Source: Microcella humidisoli
GTDB taxonomy: Bacteria > Actinomycetota > Actinomycetes > Actinomycetales > Microbacteriaceae
Reading direction: 5' to 3'
Length of the DNA stretch: 64,000 bases
Assembly (NCBI RefSeq): GCF_024362325.1
Contig: NZ_CP101497.1
Coordinates: 1,302,001-1,366,000, forward strand
Shown piece by piece: positions 1 through 7,832 of this stretch; positions within the stretch are counted from its first letter, which is position 1; each line of letters opens with the position of its first letter. Position numbers and translations under genes: made by a program. The notes beneath the pieces were generated by a model. It made no database searches, was not told the DNA's origin, and was given only the letters and a program-made list of their open reading frames with translations.

Positions 1-1271
1 TGGTCGTGGGCGTCGGAAGCGTCATCTTCGGTTTGGCTTTCCTACAGGACTACTTCCGCCTAGCAGCAATGCGTGGCTCGACGCTCTGGCTGGTCGACAG
101 CAATCAGGAAGCTCTGGATCGAATGACCAGACTCGCCATGAGCCTGAGCGACGTGAGTGGGCTGGGCGTCAACGTGCGTTCCAGAAGTCAGGCCGGCGAG
201 GTCGAAGATCAAGTCGACTTCGTGGTCGTTTCGGTGGCCGTCGACCGAGACCGTCGTTGGCAGGCTGATCACCGAAGAGCTCTTGAATTCGGCTTTGAAA
301 GCGTCCTCGGAGAGAACGCTGGTCCAGGGGGTCTGTCGCACACGCTTCGCGCAGTGCCCTTGGTGCTCGATGTGGTTGACGAGGTGAGTGCACACTCCCC
401 GGATGCGGTGTTTCTCAACTATACGAACCCCGAGAACCGCGTGTGCCTGGCCCTGAAGCGATATACCTCGGTGCGGGCAATCGGCCTTTGTCATGGAGTC
501 GCGGAGTCGAGATCTTGGATTGCCGACTTCCTTGAAATGGACCCCGAGCGCGTTCAGCTAAAGGTCGGCGGAGTGAACCACCTGACTTGGCTCATGGATA
601 TCAACGTCGACGGAGTTTCACGCCTGGACTCGTTCGAGTTCAAGCTGAGTCACGTGGTGCCCGATCAATGGCGATTCTGTAAGCAGGTGTGGCAAGAAAC
701 CGGTTCCTTTCCGCTCCCAGACGATCGCCACGTTGGAGAGTTCTTCGCGAACGCGGCCGCACTCATCGGCACTTCCGGCTATGACTTTGTTGCATTCGCA
801 CAGAAACGAGTCTCAGTTGTCAGCGAAATAGAGCGGGCCAGCGCTTCTGCAGAAGCTGCCATCGCTCTGTTGAGCCAGCCCTCGTACGAAGGCCAGCACG
901 GGCAATCTTCCCCAGACCTCATCGCGGCACTCCATCAAGGCGCCGCCTTGCAACGCCCCTCCTTCATCCTCCCGAATGACGGGTACATAGCGAACCTTCC
1001 GAAAGAGGCGATCGTAGAAGTCCCAGGCCAGGTCGTTGAGCGAGTGGCTTCGGGAACTGAAGTCGGCGATCTGCCAGAGAGGGCTGCTTCCATTTGTCGC
1101 CGCGAACTCGAGATCCAGGACTTGGCAGTTGAAGCCGCAGTCCACGGCAACAGAGAGTTCGCGATGGAAGCCCTGATGCTTGATCCCGTCGTAAGCGATA
1201 CTTCCCATCTCAGCCGGTACCTGGATTCCGTGCTTGCGGACAATGCCGATCTGCTTGAAAGGTTCAATTGA
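1..1271 (+). CDS. Glycoside hydrolase family 4 protein (5' end cut by window edge)
   Basis: This is an NAD- and metal-dependent glycosidase of family GH4. The frame is open to the first base, and the visible protein begins in the Rossmann motif GVGSVIFG, so only a few N-terminal residues are missing. Family hallmarks are the NYTNPENR segment, the metal-ligand motif GLCHG (Cys codon at 489-491) and GGVNHLTW with the second metal-binding His. The CH-type motif, rather than those of the 6-phospho-glucosidase subgroups, suggests a non-phosphorylated alpha-galactoside or alpha-uronide substrate; that is inference. The next gene starts 1 nt after this stop, so the gene heads or continues an operon with the small ABM-like protein and the SDR. 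Base composition is lower in GC than the chromosome to the right. Confidence 0.85.
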   Translation, partial: VVGVGSVIFGLAFLQDYFRLAAMRGSTLWLVDSNQEALDRMTRLAMSLSDVSGLGVNVRSRSQAGEVEDQVDFVVVSVAVDRDRRWQADHRRALEFGFESVLGENAGPGGLSHTLRAVPLVLDVVDEVSAHSPDAVFLNYTNPENRVCLALKRYTSVRAIGLCHGVAESRSWIADFLEMDPERVQLKVGGVNHLTWLMDINVDGVSRLDSFEFKLSHVVPDQWRFCKQVWQETGSFPLPDDRHVGEFFANAAALIGTSGYDFVAFAQKRVSVVSEIERASASAEAAIALLSQPSYEGQHGQSSPDLIAALHQGAALQRPSFILPNDGYIANLPKEAIVEVPGQVVERVASGTEVGDLPERAASICRRELEIQDLAVEAAVHGNREFAMEALMLDPVVSDTSHLSRYLDSVLADNADLLERFN

Positions 1272-1272
1272 T

Positions 1273-1596
1273 ATGAGCGTCTTCTACATGGCCCAATGGT
1301 CAGTGAATGAGTCCAAAGTTGAGGAGTGCGAGAGGGCACTCGAAGCGCTAGCGATACACCTTCGTGATGCACATCCCGCACTCTTGAGTCTCAGGACTTG
1401 GCAACAGTGGTGGGGCCCTATGCCGCGCCGATCCTATTACTGGATGGAAGAGTTCGGTGGTCTCGAGACAATGGCCGGAGAAAGGCATGCGGAGTGCGAT
1501 GAGCTTTGGAATCATGTCCACGTCCTGGCCGACCCAGGCGTTTTTCACTCGAGTGTTCTCACGGCGCCGCTTCGGGATCAATGGGTCGAGAGTTGA
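1273..1596 (+). CDS. Small ABM/NIPSNAP-like protein
   Basis: This 107-residue protein is rich in aromatic residues (TWQQWW, RRSYYWMEEF). Its pattern of a beta strand, a long acidic helix (NESKVEECERALEAL) and a C-terminal strand is like the small alpha/beta-barrel proteins of the antibiotic-biosynthesis-monooxygenase, NIPSNAP or sugar-mutarotase type. No catalytic motif is certain. I chose the ATG at 1273, 1 nt after the GH4 stop, over an upstream in-frame ATG at 1234 that would overlap GH4. It is followed by the SDR with a 16-nt overlap, so all three genes look translationally coupled. A role in sugar or sugar-acid catabolism is inferred from position only. Confidence 0.7.
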   Translation: MSVFYMAQWSVNESKVEECERALEALAIHLRDAHPALLSLRTWQQWWGPMPRRSYYWMEEFGGLETMAGERHAECDELWNHVHVLADPGVFHSSVLTAPLRDQWVES

Positions 1597-2354
1597 ATCG
1601 CACACAGGGAATCCCCGAGGTCTGTGTGGTGACAGGAGCAGCGTCGGGAATCGGGCGCGCCTGTGTCGAGCAGTTGGCCTTCGAAGCGCGCACAGTCCTG
1701 GCGGTCGATGTAGTCCCGATGGGACAAGGAAGCCGCCCGCCAGGCCCCAACGTTCACGAGTGCATTGCAGATCTACTGGACCCGGCTAGTCCGGGAGTGA
1801 TTGTGGCCGCCGCAAAGGCGATCGGTTGCCCGTCGATCCTTGTGCATTGTGCTGGCATCACCCGGCACAACGACATAGAGAAGCTCACGAATTCCGACTG
1901 GGAAGACGTCTTCCGTGTGAACCTCTTCAGCGCGGCGGGGCTCATTCGAGCGTACGTCCCGGAGGCCTCTGGTGCACGAAATCCGTCAATCACACTCATC
2001 GGGTCAGTCCACGCGAAAGCGAGTTCGGGCGGTGCTGCCGCGTATGCGGCAAGCAAGGGCGCTCTTGCAGCGATGACGAGATCCCTTGCGGTCGAGCTCG
2101 GAGGAAGGGGCATCCGAGTCAACTCAGTCCACCCCGGCGCGATCGACACTCCGTTTCTCAGGAGCTCAGCGAGAATCGCACGACCCAACGATGTGGAAGG
2201 CCAAGTGCGTGACTGGGCAGAGGCCCAACCACTTGGACGGCTGGGTACCGCGGATGACGTGGCCAAGGTTGTCAGGTTCCTTGTGAGTTCCGAAGCCAGC
2301 TTCATGACGGGCGCCGAAGTGGTTGTCGATGGAGGCTTACTCGCAACGCTCTAG
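1581..2354 (+). CDS. Short-chain dehydrogenase/reductase (SDR)
   Basis: This is a classical SDR oxidoreductase of 257 residues. The cofactor motif TGAASGIG is at about residues 18-25, followed by CAGIT near 90 and the structural Asn (VNLF) near 114. The catalytic Ser is near 142 and the YAASK motif (Tyr 155, Lys 159) follows. The C-terminus VVDGG is typical of the family. I chose the ATG at 1581 because it begins about 17 residues before the cofactor motif and overlaps the previous gene by only 16 nt; longer starts would run deep into that gene. With GH4 upstream it probably oxidises or reduces a sugar or sugar acid. The exact substrate cannot be read from the sequence. Confidence 0.88.
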   Translation: MGRELNRTQGIPEVCVVTGAASGIGRACVEQLAFEARTVLAVDVVPMGQGSRPPGPNVHECIADLLDPASPGVIVAAAKAIGCPSILVHCAGITRHNDIEKLTNSDWEDVFRVNLFSAAGLIRAYVPEASGARNPSITLIGSVHAKASSGGAAAYAASKGALAAMTRSLAVELGGRGIRVNSVHPGAIDTPFLRSSARIARPNDVEGQVRDWAEAQPLGRLGTADDVAKVVRFLVSSEASFMTGAEVVVDGGLLATL

Positions 2355-2526
2355 GTCTCCCGGGCAACGAAGGCAGCTCAACTACTCCACGGCAGTCGGG
2401 CTGAGAGTCGATCGCGCCGAAGCGAGGGCAATCCGCTCCCATGCTGGTTTCCGCAACGGAGAAGAGTCGTCTAGCACGTCCCGCCGCTCGGGCGCCCACG
2501 TTTCGAACGGCACACTGGCGCTGGGC

Positions 2527-3729
2527 TCAATGATGCCCGATTCGTGCCGCCCGAGGAGGGGTTAGAGGTAAAGAGGGCATCGCGTCCGCAAGCTCTGCCC
2601 CACGATCGACTACCGCGTGCTGGTAGACCATTGCAGCCTGCGTAGTCGAGTGTCCGGCGCGGGCCTTCAGCTCAGCGAGCGTGGCGCCGGATGCCGCATA
2701 GAAGGAAAGGTGAAAGTGCCGGAGGTCATGTTCACGGACTGCACTCACCCAACGGCCCCCTTCCATTATTCGAACGCCGGCGACTTCACGGGCACGATTC
2801 CAATGCAGGTTGAATTGGGAGTCGTGCAGGAAGGTTGATCGGCCCGCGGGCTCGAACAGGAGGGACTCGGGGAACGGGCCGACGTGCGCAGACAGGTGGC
2901 TACGAACCTGAGCGGTGAGCGAAGACGGGAGCGGAACAGCGCGCACTCCTTCAGCGGACTTCGGAGGACCGACCGTCCACCCCTCCCCTGGGATCCATTG
3001 GGCCTGTCGAGAGATGTAGATCGTTGCCCGATCGCCGTCGAAGCTGATGTCGCGTCGTCGAAGCGCTCGCCACTCCGAGATGCGGAGCCCACCATACGCT
3101 GCCAGTAGCACTGCGAGTTCGAGCTGCGGCGCAAAGGCGCCAACTTCTTCGACGAGTACTGCGAGCTCTGCGAGCGTAGGTGGGCGATGAGAACGACGGC
3201 TCGTAGACCGGCTCAACTTGGAGTCGACAGGGTTCCGCTCGATGATCCCGTCCTCTACCGCGGTTGAGAGGATGGCGCGAAGCAGAGCCGCTTCTCGCGC
3301 CGCCGAGGTGGCGCCACTGTCGCGCATCCGCGACGAGTGCCAATCCCGAACAGCCGCCGCGCTTATCTCGTTGAGTCGGCTCGAGGCGAATCGACGCAGC
3401 CCAACATCGAGTTGACGTCGATACTCCACCCGAGTTCGGGGTCGCAGGGGTTCGCCTTTGGAGGACAAGCGATGGTCTAGCCATGTCTGCGCGTAGCGAC
3501 TGAAGACCTCGTCGCTCTTGGATCGAGGATCACGCCACGAAGCGCGCTGAATGTCCACGCGGACGCCCGCGAGCCACGCACGCGCGTCTTGCACGGCATC
3601 AAACGTGTTGGGGGCCGTGAACCGGTTGCCCAGGTGTAGGTAGCTCGCTTGATAGCGGCCGCTCGGGAGTTGGCGGACTGCGCCCCAGGATTCACGGGTC
3701 TTCTTCTTTGATCGATTGCTGCTGGCCAC
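2527..3729 (-). CDS. int: Tyrosine recombinase / phage-type integrase
   Basis: This site-specific recombinase probably drives integration and excision of the left-hand island. From the GTG at 3729 the protein has 400 residues: a basic N-terminus, an SAM-like core-binding domain (about 70-165), then the catalytic domain. All catalytic residues are visible: Arg in GGLRISEW (about 216), Lys in PPKSAEG (257), HDLR (334-337), His in GHST (360) and the nucleophilic Tyr in MVYQHA (369). I chose the GTG at 3729 because AGGGAG lies 10 nt upstream; a TTG at 3771 would add 14 residues. Upstream are 11-bp direct repeats that may be arm-type sites, and then the tRNA-Arg fragment. The gene looks intact. 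Confidence 0.92.
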   Translation of the reverse strand: MASSNRSKKKTRESWGAVRQLPSGRYQASYLHLGNRFTAPNTFDAVQDARAWLAGVRVDIQRASWRDPRSKSDEVFSRYAQTWLDHRLSSKGEPLRPRTRVEYRRQLDVGLRRFASSRLNEISAAAVRDWHSSRMRDSGATSAAREAALLRAILSTAVEDGIIERNPVDSKLSRSTSRRSHRPPTLAELAVLVEEVGAFAPQLELAVLLAAYGGLRISEWRALRRRDISFDGDRATIYISRQAQWIPGEGWTVGPPKSAEGVRAVPLPSSLTAQVRSHLSAHVGPFPESLLFEPAGRSTFLHDSQFNLHWNRAREVAGVRIMEGGRWVSAVREHDLRHFHLSFYAASGATLAELKARAGHSTTQAAMVYQHAVVDRGAELADAMPSLPLTPPRAARIGHH

Positions 3730-3765
3730 CGCTGGTGCACTCCCTGAACGAAGGTGGATCGCCTC

Positions 3766-3787
3766 GTGCAATCCACGTGCAATTCAC
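3766..3787. repeat. Two adjacent 11-bp direct repeats upstream of the integrase
   Basis: GTGCAATCCAC (3766-3776) is followed directly by GTGCAATTCAC (3777-3787), and a related sequence lies near 3801-3813. They lie between the integrase start and the tRNA fragment. This is where arm-type integrase sites or excisionase sites usually lie. The function is inferred. Confidence 0.5.
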
Positions 3788-3910
3788 GATGCCGAAAGAT
3801 GCACCAATTCACCAGAAATGCGCATTCTTCACCTTCGTCGACTCCCCGCAGTAGACAGCGAACACGCGGCGATGCTTATCCTTACGAGATCATGCCTCTG
3901 GGCGTGCCTG

Positions 3911-3956
3911 CTGACTACGGATCAGAAGGTTAGGGGTTCGAGTCCCTTCGGGCGCG
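3911..3956 (+). other. Attachment-site junction: 3' fragment of tRNA-Arg(ACG)
   Basis: The anticodon stem-loop (CTGA, loop CTACGGA with anticodon ACG, TCAG), variable loop, T-arm (GGGTTCGAGTCCC) and 3' acceptor strand CGGGCGCG are all present. The expected 5' acceptor, D-arm and first base pair of the anticodon stem are not: position 3910 is G opposite A. No GCGCCCG acceptor partner occurs 30-40 nt upstream. This is a tRNA remnant left by integration, not a working tRNA. The terminator at 3962 is probably the original tRNA terminator. Confidence 0.82.
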
Positions 3957-3961
3957 CGAAC

Positions 3962-3989
3962 AGCCCCCCGCGTAACGCGGGGGGCTTTC
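3962..3989 (+). terminator. Rho-independent terminator after the tRNA-Arg fragment
   Basis: An 11-bp stem (AGCCCCCCGCG, loop TAA, CGCGGGGGGCT) is followed by TTCT. It lies 5 nt past the tRNA 3' end and marks where the native chromosome resumes. Confidence 0.8.
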
Positions 3990-4095
3990 TCGTTTCGGTG
4001 CCGTCTCGTTGCAGTGCTGTCTCGTTCCCGCGACGTTCACCCGCCGGTCGCGGCGCGGTCGCCGGATGCTCGATCGGCCCTGTCACGGTCGTTCC

Positions 4096-5226
4096 GTGCG
4101 CATCGCGGTCGTCACCGAATCGTTCCTCCCGCAGGTCAACGGCGTCACGACGTCGGTGCTGCGGGTGCTCGAGACCCTGCGGCAGCGCGGGCACGAGGCC
4201 ATCGTCATCGCGCCGACGACGCCGAGCCCGCGGCACCTCGGCTTCGCCGTGCACCGCGTGCCGAGCATCCCGATCAAGCAGTTTCCCGTGGCGATGCCGT
4301 CGCGCGCGGTGATCGACGCGATCGACGACTTCGCCCCCGATGTCATGCACGTCGCGGCGCCCTTCCTGCTCGGGCGGCAGGCGATTCTGCACGGCGCTCG
4401 CACGGGCATCCCCACTGTCGCGATCTACCAGACCGACGTCGCCGGCTACCTGCAGCGCTACGGCGCCGGGTTCGCCCGCCCCGCCCTCGACCGGCTCGTG
4501 CTCGCCATCCACGAACCCGCGACGCTCACCCTCGCGCCGACGCCCACTGCCGCCACCGCGCTGCGCGAGCTGGGTGTGCCCCGCGTCGGCGTGTGGGGCC
4601 GCGGGGTCGACAGCGAGCTCTTCCACCCGCGGCGGCGCACGAGCCCGGGTGCCGCGGCCCTGCGGGCGCGTGCGGCTCCGGACGGCGAGCTGCTGATCGG
4701 CTACGTGGGGCGCCTCGCCCCCGAGAAGCAGGTGGGTCGGCTGAGCGAGCTGCTGCGGATGCCCCGCACCCGCTTCCTCGTCGTCGGCGACGGCCCCGAC
4801 CGCGCGCGCCTCGCCGCCGAGCTTCCGGCGGATCGCGTGACCTTCACCGGCCGCCTCGAGGCCCTGGAGCTGGCTGAGGCCTACGCCGCGCTCGATGTCT
4901 TCGTGCACTTCGGCACGGAGGAGACCTTCGGGCAGACCATTCAAGAGGCCCAGGCCGCGGGCCTGCCCGTCATCGCGCCCGCCATGGGCGGCCCTGTGCA
5001 CCTCATCGAGCAGGGCCGCACGGGGGTGCTCGTCGACCCTGCGGCGCCGGGGGCGTTCCGGGCGGCCGCGGGGGCGCTCGCCGCGGATCCGGCCCGCCGT
5101 GCGGCCATGGGTGAAGCAGCACGGCGATCGGTCGTCGGCCGCTCGTGGCAGGCCAACAACGCTCTGCTGCTCGACGCCTACCGCGACGCGCAGAGCGTGG
5201 CGCGCATGCCGGCGGTGGCGCTCTGA
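4096..5226 (+). CDS. GT4 family glycosyltransferase, MgtA/PimB-like alpha-mannosyltransferase
   Basis: This retaining glycosyltransferase of GT-B fold has 376 residues. It opens with ESFLPQVNGV, the signature of the actinobacterial GDP-mannose-dependent mannosyltransferases that elongate lipid-linked mannosides. The donor-binding C-terminal domain carries GYVGRLAPEKQ, VVGDGPDR and the acidic EETFGQTIQEA motif (E-x7-E). I chose the GTG at 4096 because homologous proteins begin with this RIAVVTESF strand; a longer frame from 4009 would reach toward the terminator. A mannolipid or lipoglycan role is inferred from family resemblance. The DedA-family gene follows without a gap. Confidence 0.85.
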   Translation: MRIAVVTESFLPQVNGVTTSVLRVLETLRQRGHEAIVIAPTTPSPRHLGFAVHRVPSIPIKQFPVAMPSRAVIDAIDDFAPDVMHVAAPFLLGRQAILHGARTGIPTVAIYQTDVAGYLQRYGAGFARPALDRLVLAIHEPATLTLAPTPTAATALRELGVPRVGVWGRGVDSELFHPRRRTSPGAAALRARAAPDGELLIGYVGRLAPEKQVGRLSELLRMPRTRFLVVGDGPDRARLAAELPADRVTFTGRLEALELAEAYAALDVFVHFGTEETFGQTIQEAQAAGLPVIAPAMGGPVHLIEQGRTGVLVDPAAPGAFRAAAGALAADPARRAAMGEAARRSVVGRSWQANNALLLDAYRDAQSVARMPAVAL

Positions 5227-5885
5227 ACTGGCTCGACGCGCAGTCGATCATCGACGCGGCGGGCGACGCCGTCGTCATCGTCGTGACGCTCATCATCTTC
5301 GTCGAGACGGCGTTCCTCGCCACCTCCTTCCTGCCGGGCGACTCGCTGCTGTTCATCACGGGGCTCACGGTCGCGACCCTGCCGTCGATCATCCCCGCCT
5401 GGCTCGCCTTCGTGCTCGTGCTCGCGGCGGCGATCGGCGGCACGCAGGTCGGGTACGAGATCGGCCGCGCGGTGGGGCCGCCGCTGCTGCGCCGTCGTCG
5501 GTGGCCGCTCACCGACACCGTTGTCGCCCGCACGACCGCGGTCTTCGAGCGGCTCGGTGCCCGCGCCATCATCATCGGGCGCTTCATCCCGATTCTGCGC
5601 GCGCTCGTCCCCGTGCTCGCGGGCATCACGGGCATGCCGCGCCGGCGCTTCGTGATGCTCAACATCATCGGCGCGCTCGCGTGGATCGGCGTCTTCATGC
5701 TCGGCGGGTTCCTGCTCGGGCAGGTGCCGCTCGTCAAGCAGAACCTCGAGCTCGCGGTCATCATCGTCGTTGTCGTCTCATCGCTGCCCTTGCCGTTCGA
5801 GCTGTGGCGCGACGCGCGCCGCCGCCGCGCCGAAGCAGCGCGCGCGGCCGCCCTCGGCGACGACGAGGCCTCGCCCGCCCGATAG
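5223..5885 (+). CDS. DedA family membrane protein
   Basis: This is a SNARE-associated/DedA (VTT domain) membrane protein, a family implicated in lipid carrier transport and membrane homeostasis. Family signatures are VETAFLATSFLPGDSLL in the first membrane segment and GRFIPILRALVPVLAGI, with several further hydrophobic segments. The basic C-terminus follows LPFELWRDARRRR. The start is unusual: just before NWLDAQ the only codon near the natural beginning is CTG at 5223, whose last two bases are the first two of the upstream TGA. The in-frame alternatives are GTG at 5145, deep inside the glycosyltransferase, and GTG at 5283, inside the first membrane helix. Family assignment is secure; the start is not. 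Confidence 0.85.
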   Translation: MNWLDAQSIIDAAGDAVVIVVTLIIFVETAFLATSFLPGDSLLFITGLTVATLPSIIPAWLAFVLVLAAAIGGTQVGYEIGRAVGPPLLRRRRWPLTDTVVARTTAVFERLGARAIIIGRFIPILRALVPVLAGITGMPRRRFVMLNIIGALAWIGVFMLGGFLLGQVPLVKQNLELAVIIVVVVSSLPLPFELWRDARRRRAEAARAAALGDDEASPAR

Positions 5886-5888
5886 CCT
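5883..5888 (+). promoter_or_regulatory. Leaderless -10 box TAGCCT for psuG
   Basis: TAGCCT ends 6 nt before the GTG at 5895. There is no ribosome-binding site, so the mRNA probably starts at the start codon. Confidence 0.6.
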
Positions 5889-5894
5889 GAAGCA

Positions 5895-6806
5895 GTGAAT
5901 CCTGCTCTGCACCTCTCCGACGAGGTGGCCGAGGCGCTCTTCGCCGGCCGGCCCGTCGTCGCCCTCGAATCCACGATCATCAGTCACGGCCTGCCGCGGC
6001 CGCGCAATCACGCCGCCGCGATCGAGTTCGAAGAGCTGCTGCGCAGCACCGGCGTGACGCCGGCGACGATCGCCGTGCTCGACGGCGTGCCGCGCATCGG
6101 CCTCGACGCCGAGGGCGTGCGCCGCATCGCCGAGGAGGACCTCGCGAAGGCGAGCGTTCGCGACCTGCCCATCCTGGCGGCGCGCGGTGCGAGCGGCGCC
6201 ACGACGGTCGCCGCGACCGCACACCTCGCGGCGAAGGCCGGCATCCGCGTCTTCGCGACGGGCGGCCTCGGCGGCGTGCACCGCGGTGCGAGCGAGACCT
6301 TCGACGAGTCGGCCGATCTCTCGACCCTCGCCGTCACACCCATCACCGTCGTCTCGGCCGGGGTCAAGAGCGTGCTCGACATCGCGGCGACGCTCGAGCG
6401 CCTCGAGACCTACTCGGTGCCCGTCGTCGGTTTGGGAACGACCGTCTTCCCGAGCTTCTGGCTGCGCGAGAGCGCCTTCACGCTCGACTGGGCCGTCGAC
6501 ACCGCCGAGCAGGTGGCCGACGTTATGGCCGCGCACGATGCGCTCGGGCACACGCAGGGCATCGTCGTCGCCAACCCTATCCCCGCCGATCAGGCGTGGG
6601 ATCGCGAGGAGCACGACCGCGTGCTCAGCACCGCGATCGGCGAGGCCGAGGCGCAGGGCATCCGCGGCAAGGCGGTCACGCCCTTCCTGCTCGGCCGCAT
6701 CGTCGAGCTCAGCGACGGCCGCAGCCTCGAGGTCAACCTCGACCTCGCGCGCAACAACGTGCGCGTCGCGGGCCGCATCGCCGCGGCCTGGGCCGCGCGG
6801 GGCTGA
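5895..6806 (+). CDS. psuG: Pseudouridine-5'-phosphate glycosidase
   Basis: It reversibly cleaves the C-C bond of pseudouridine 5'-phosphate to uracil and ribose 5-phosphate, in pseudouridine catabolism. The 303-residue protein matches the family length. Conserved segments include VALESTIISHGLP with the catalytic-region Glu 25, DLAKASVRDLP with Lys 85, ATGGLGGVHRG, and SAGVKSVLD with Lys 158; the family uses a glutamate and two lysines at these places. The GTG start is placed by homology and by a leaderless -10 box 6 nt upstream. The PfkB kinase follows 11 nt downstream, the usual psuG/kinase pairing. Uracil released could feed upp at 11618. Confidence 0.95.
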   Translation: MNPALHLSDEVAEALFAGRPVVALESTIISHGLPRPRNHAAAIEFEELLRSTGVTPATIAVLDGVPRIGLDAEGVRRIAEEDLAKASVRDLPILAARGASGATTVAATAHLAAKAGIRVFATGGLGGVHRGASETFDESADLSTLAVTPITVVSAGVKSVLDIAATLERLETYSVPVVGLGTTVFPSFWLRESAFTLDWAVDTAEQVADVMAAHDALGHTQGIVVANPIPADQAWDREEHDRVLSTAIGEAEAQGIRGKAVTPFLLGRIVELSDGRSLEVNLDLARNNVRVAGRIAAAWAARG

Positions 6807-6817
6807 CGGCCGCCGCC

Positions 6818-7711
6818 GTGCCGGGCCGCCGGGCTCTCGTCGTCGGCGATGTGATCGACGACATCATCGTCGTGCCGCGCGGTCCCATCCGCACCGACAC
6901 CGACACGAGCGCGAGCATCACGCGTCACCCCGGCGGATCCGCCTGCAATACCGCGGCCTGGCTCGGCTGGCTCGGTGCACCGGTCGACCTCGTGGGGCGC
7001 GTGGGGTCGGGGGACGCTGAGCGGCACGCGAGCGCGCTGCGGGCATCCGGCGTCGACGCGCACCTCGGCGAAGACGCGACGCTGCCCACGGGCACGATCG
7101 TCATCGTCGTCGATGGCGAGACCCGCACGATGCTGACCGATCGCGGCGCGAACGCGACACTGCCGCCAACGGCGGTGACGGATGCCCTGCTCGCCGAGGC
7201 GGCCGTGCTGCACCTGACCGGCTACAGCCTGTTCGACGCGTTCTCCCTCGACGACCTCGCCGCCCTCGTCGAGCGCGCGCACGCGCACGGGGTGATCGTC
7301 ACGTTCGATCCCGGTTCGACCGGCTTCATCGCCGACTACGGCCTCGAGCGCTTCCGCACGGCCCTCGACGGGGTCGACGTGCTGCTGCCCAACCTCGACG
7401 AGGGTCGGATGCTCTCGGGCGAGCACGAGCGGGCCGAGGTCGCTGACGCGCTGCTGCGGCACTGCCCGGCCGTCGTCATTACCGGTGGAGCCAGCTCGGT
7501 GCTCGTTGCGCGCCGGGGCGAGCCTCCCGTCGAGGTCGCGGTGCAGCCTCGCGCCGCGGTCGATCCGACGGGAGCGGGGGACGCCTTCACGGCGGGACTC
7601 ATCGCCGCGCTCGTCGCGGGGGACGACCTCGTCGCTGCCGCGCACGAGGGGGTGCGCATCGCCGGGATGGCCGTGATGCAGCCGGGCGGGCGCCCGACCG
7701 ACGGCCGCTGA
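6818..7711 (+). CDS. psuK: PfkB family sugar kinase, probable pseudouridine kinase
   Basis: This is a ribokinase-type (PfkB) kinase of 297 residues. It has the N-terminal substrate motif GGSACNTAAWLGWLG, VVITGGASS near the ATP site, and the catalytic signature DPTGAGDAFTAGL with the catalytic Asp. Position directly after psuG argues that it phosphorylates pseudouridine to supply PsuG. PfkB kinases are hard to assign by sequence alone, so ribokinase or adenosine kinase-like activity stays possible. I chose the GTG at 6818, just before RRALVVGDVID, the usual first strand of the family. A hairpin terminator follows at 7749. Confidence 0.82.
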   Translation: MPGRRALVVGDVIDDIIVVPRGPIRTDTDTSASITRHPGGSACNTAAWLGWLGAPVDLVGRVGSGDAERHASALRASGVDAHLGEDATLPTGTIVIVVDGETRTMLTDRGANATLPPTAVTDALLAEAAVLHLTGYSLFDAFSLDDLAALVERAHAHGVIVTFDPGSTGFIADYGLERFRTALDGVDVLLPNLDEGRMLSGEHERAEVADALLRHCPAVVITGGASSVLVARRGEPPVEVAVQPRAAVDPTGAGDAFTAGLIAALVAGDDLVAAAHEGVRIAGMAVMQPGGRPTDGR

Positions 7712-7748
7712 ACGGGCGCTGCGCGCTCGGCGCGCTGACCGGGCACGC

Positions 7749-7789
7749 GAACGCGCCCCGCCCCTCACGAGGAGGAGCGGGGCGCGTTC
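7749..7789. terminator. Hairpin terminator between convergent genes
   Basis: A perfect 13-bp stem (GAACGCGCCCCGC / GCGGGGCGCGTTC) with a 15-nt loop is followed by TCT. It sits between the kinase and the oppositely oriented secreted protein and could serve both strands. Confidence 0.75.
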
Positions 7790-7832
7790 TCTGCGTGCGA
7801 CCGGCGACCCGAACGCCAGACGCGGGTCGGCG

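Larger units (their letters stand above)
1..3956. mobile_element. Right end of an integrated genomic island (tRNA-Arg site)
   Basis: This stretch is visibly less GC-rich than the rest of the window and carries metabolic cargo followed by a tyrosine integrase. It stops exactly at a 3' fragment of tRNA-Arg (3911-3956). Integrases of this family commonly recombine into tRNA 3' halves. A tRNA fragment without its 5' half, next to an integrase, marks one end of such an element. The other end, with the intact tRNA gene, should lie left of the window. The left limit is only the window edge. Seen: composition change, integrase, tRNA fragment. Inferred: that the whole 1-3956 stretch arrived together. 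Confidence 0.75.

Noticed and set aside
2355..2526. A gene or pseudogene between the SDR and the integrase
   Set aside because: Short frames exist on both strands but none has a start signal or recognisable domain.
3881..3956. A complete tRNA-Arg gene
   Set aside because: Only the part from the anticodon stem to the 3' end is present; no D-arm or matching 5' acceptor strand is found upstream.
3922..5001. 359-codon minus-strand frame ending in tRNA-derived GLEPLTF
   Set aside because: The peptide GLEPLTF comes from the tRNA T-arm and acceptor sequence and is a well-known artefact; the frame is antisense to the glycosyltransferase.
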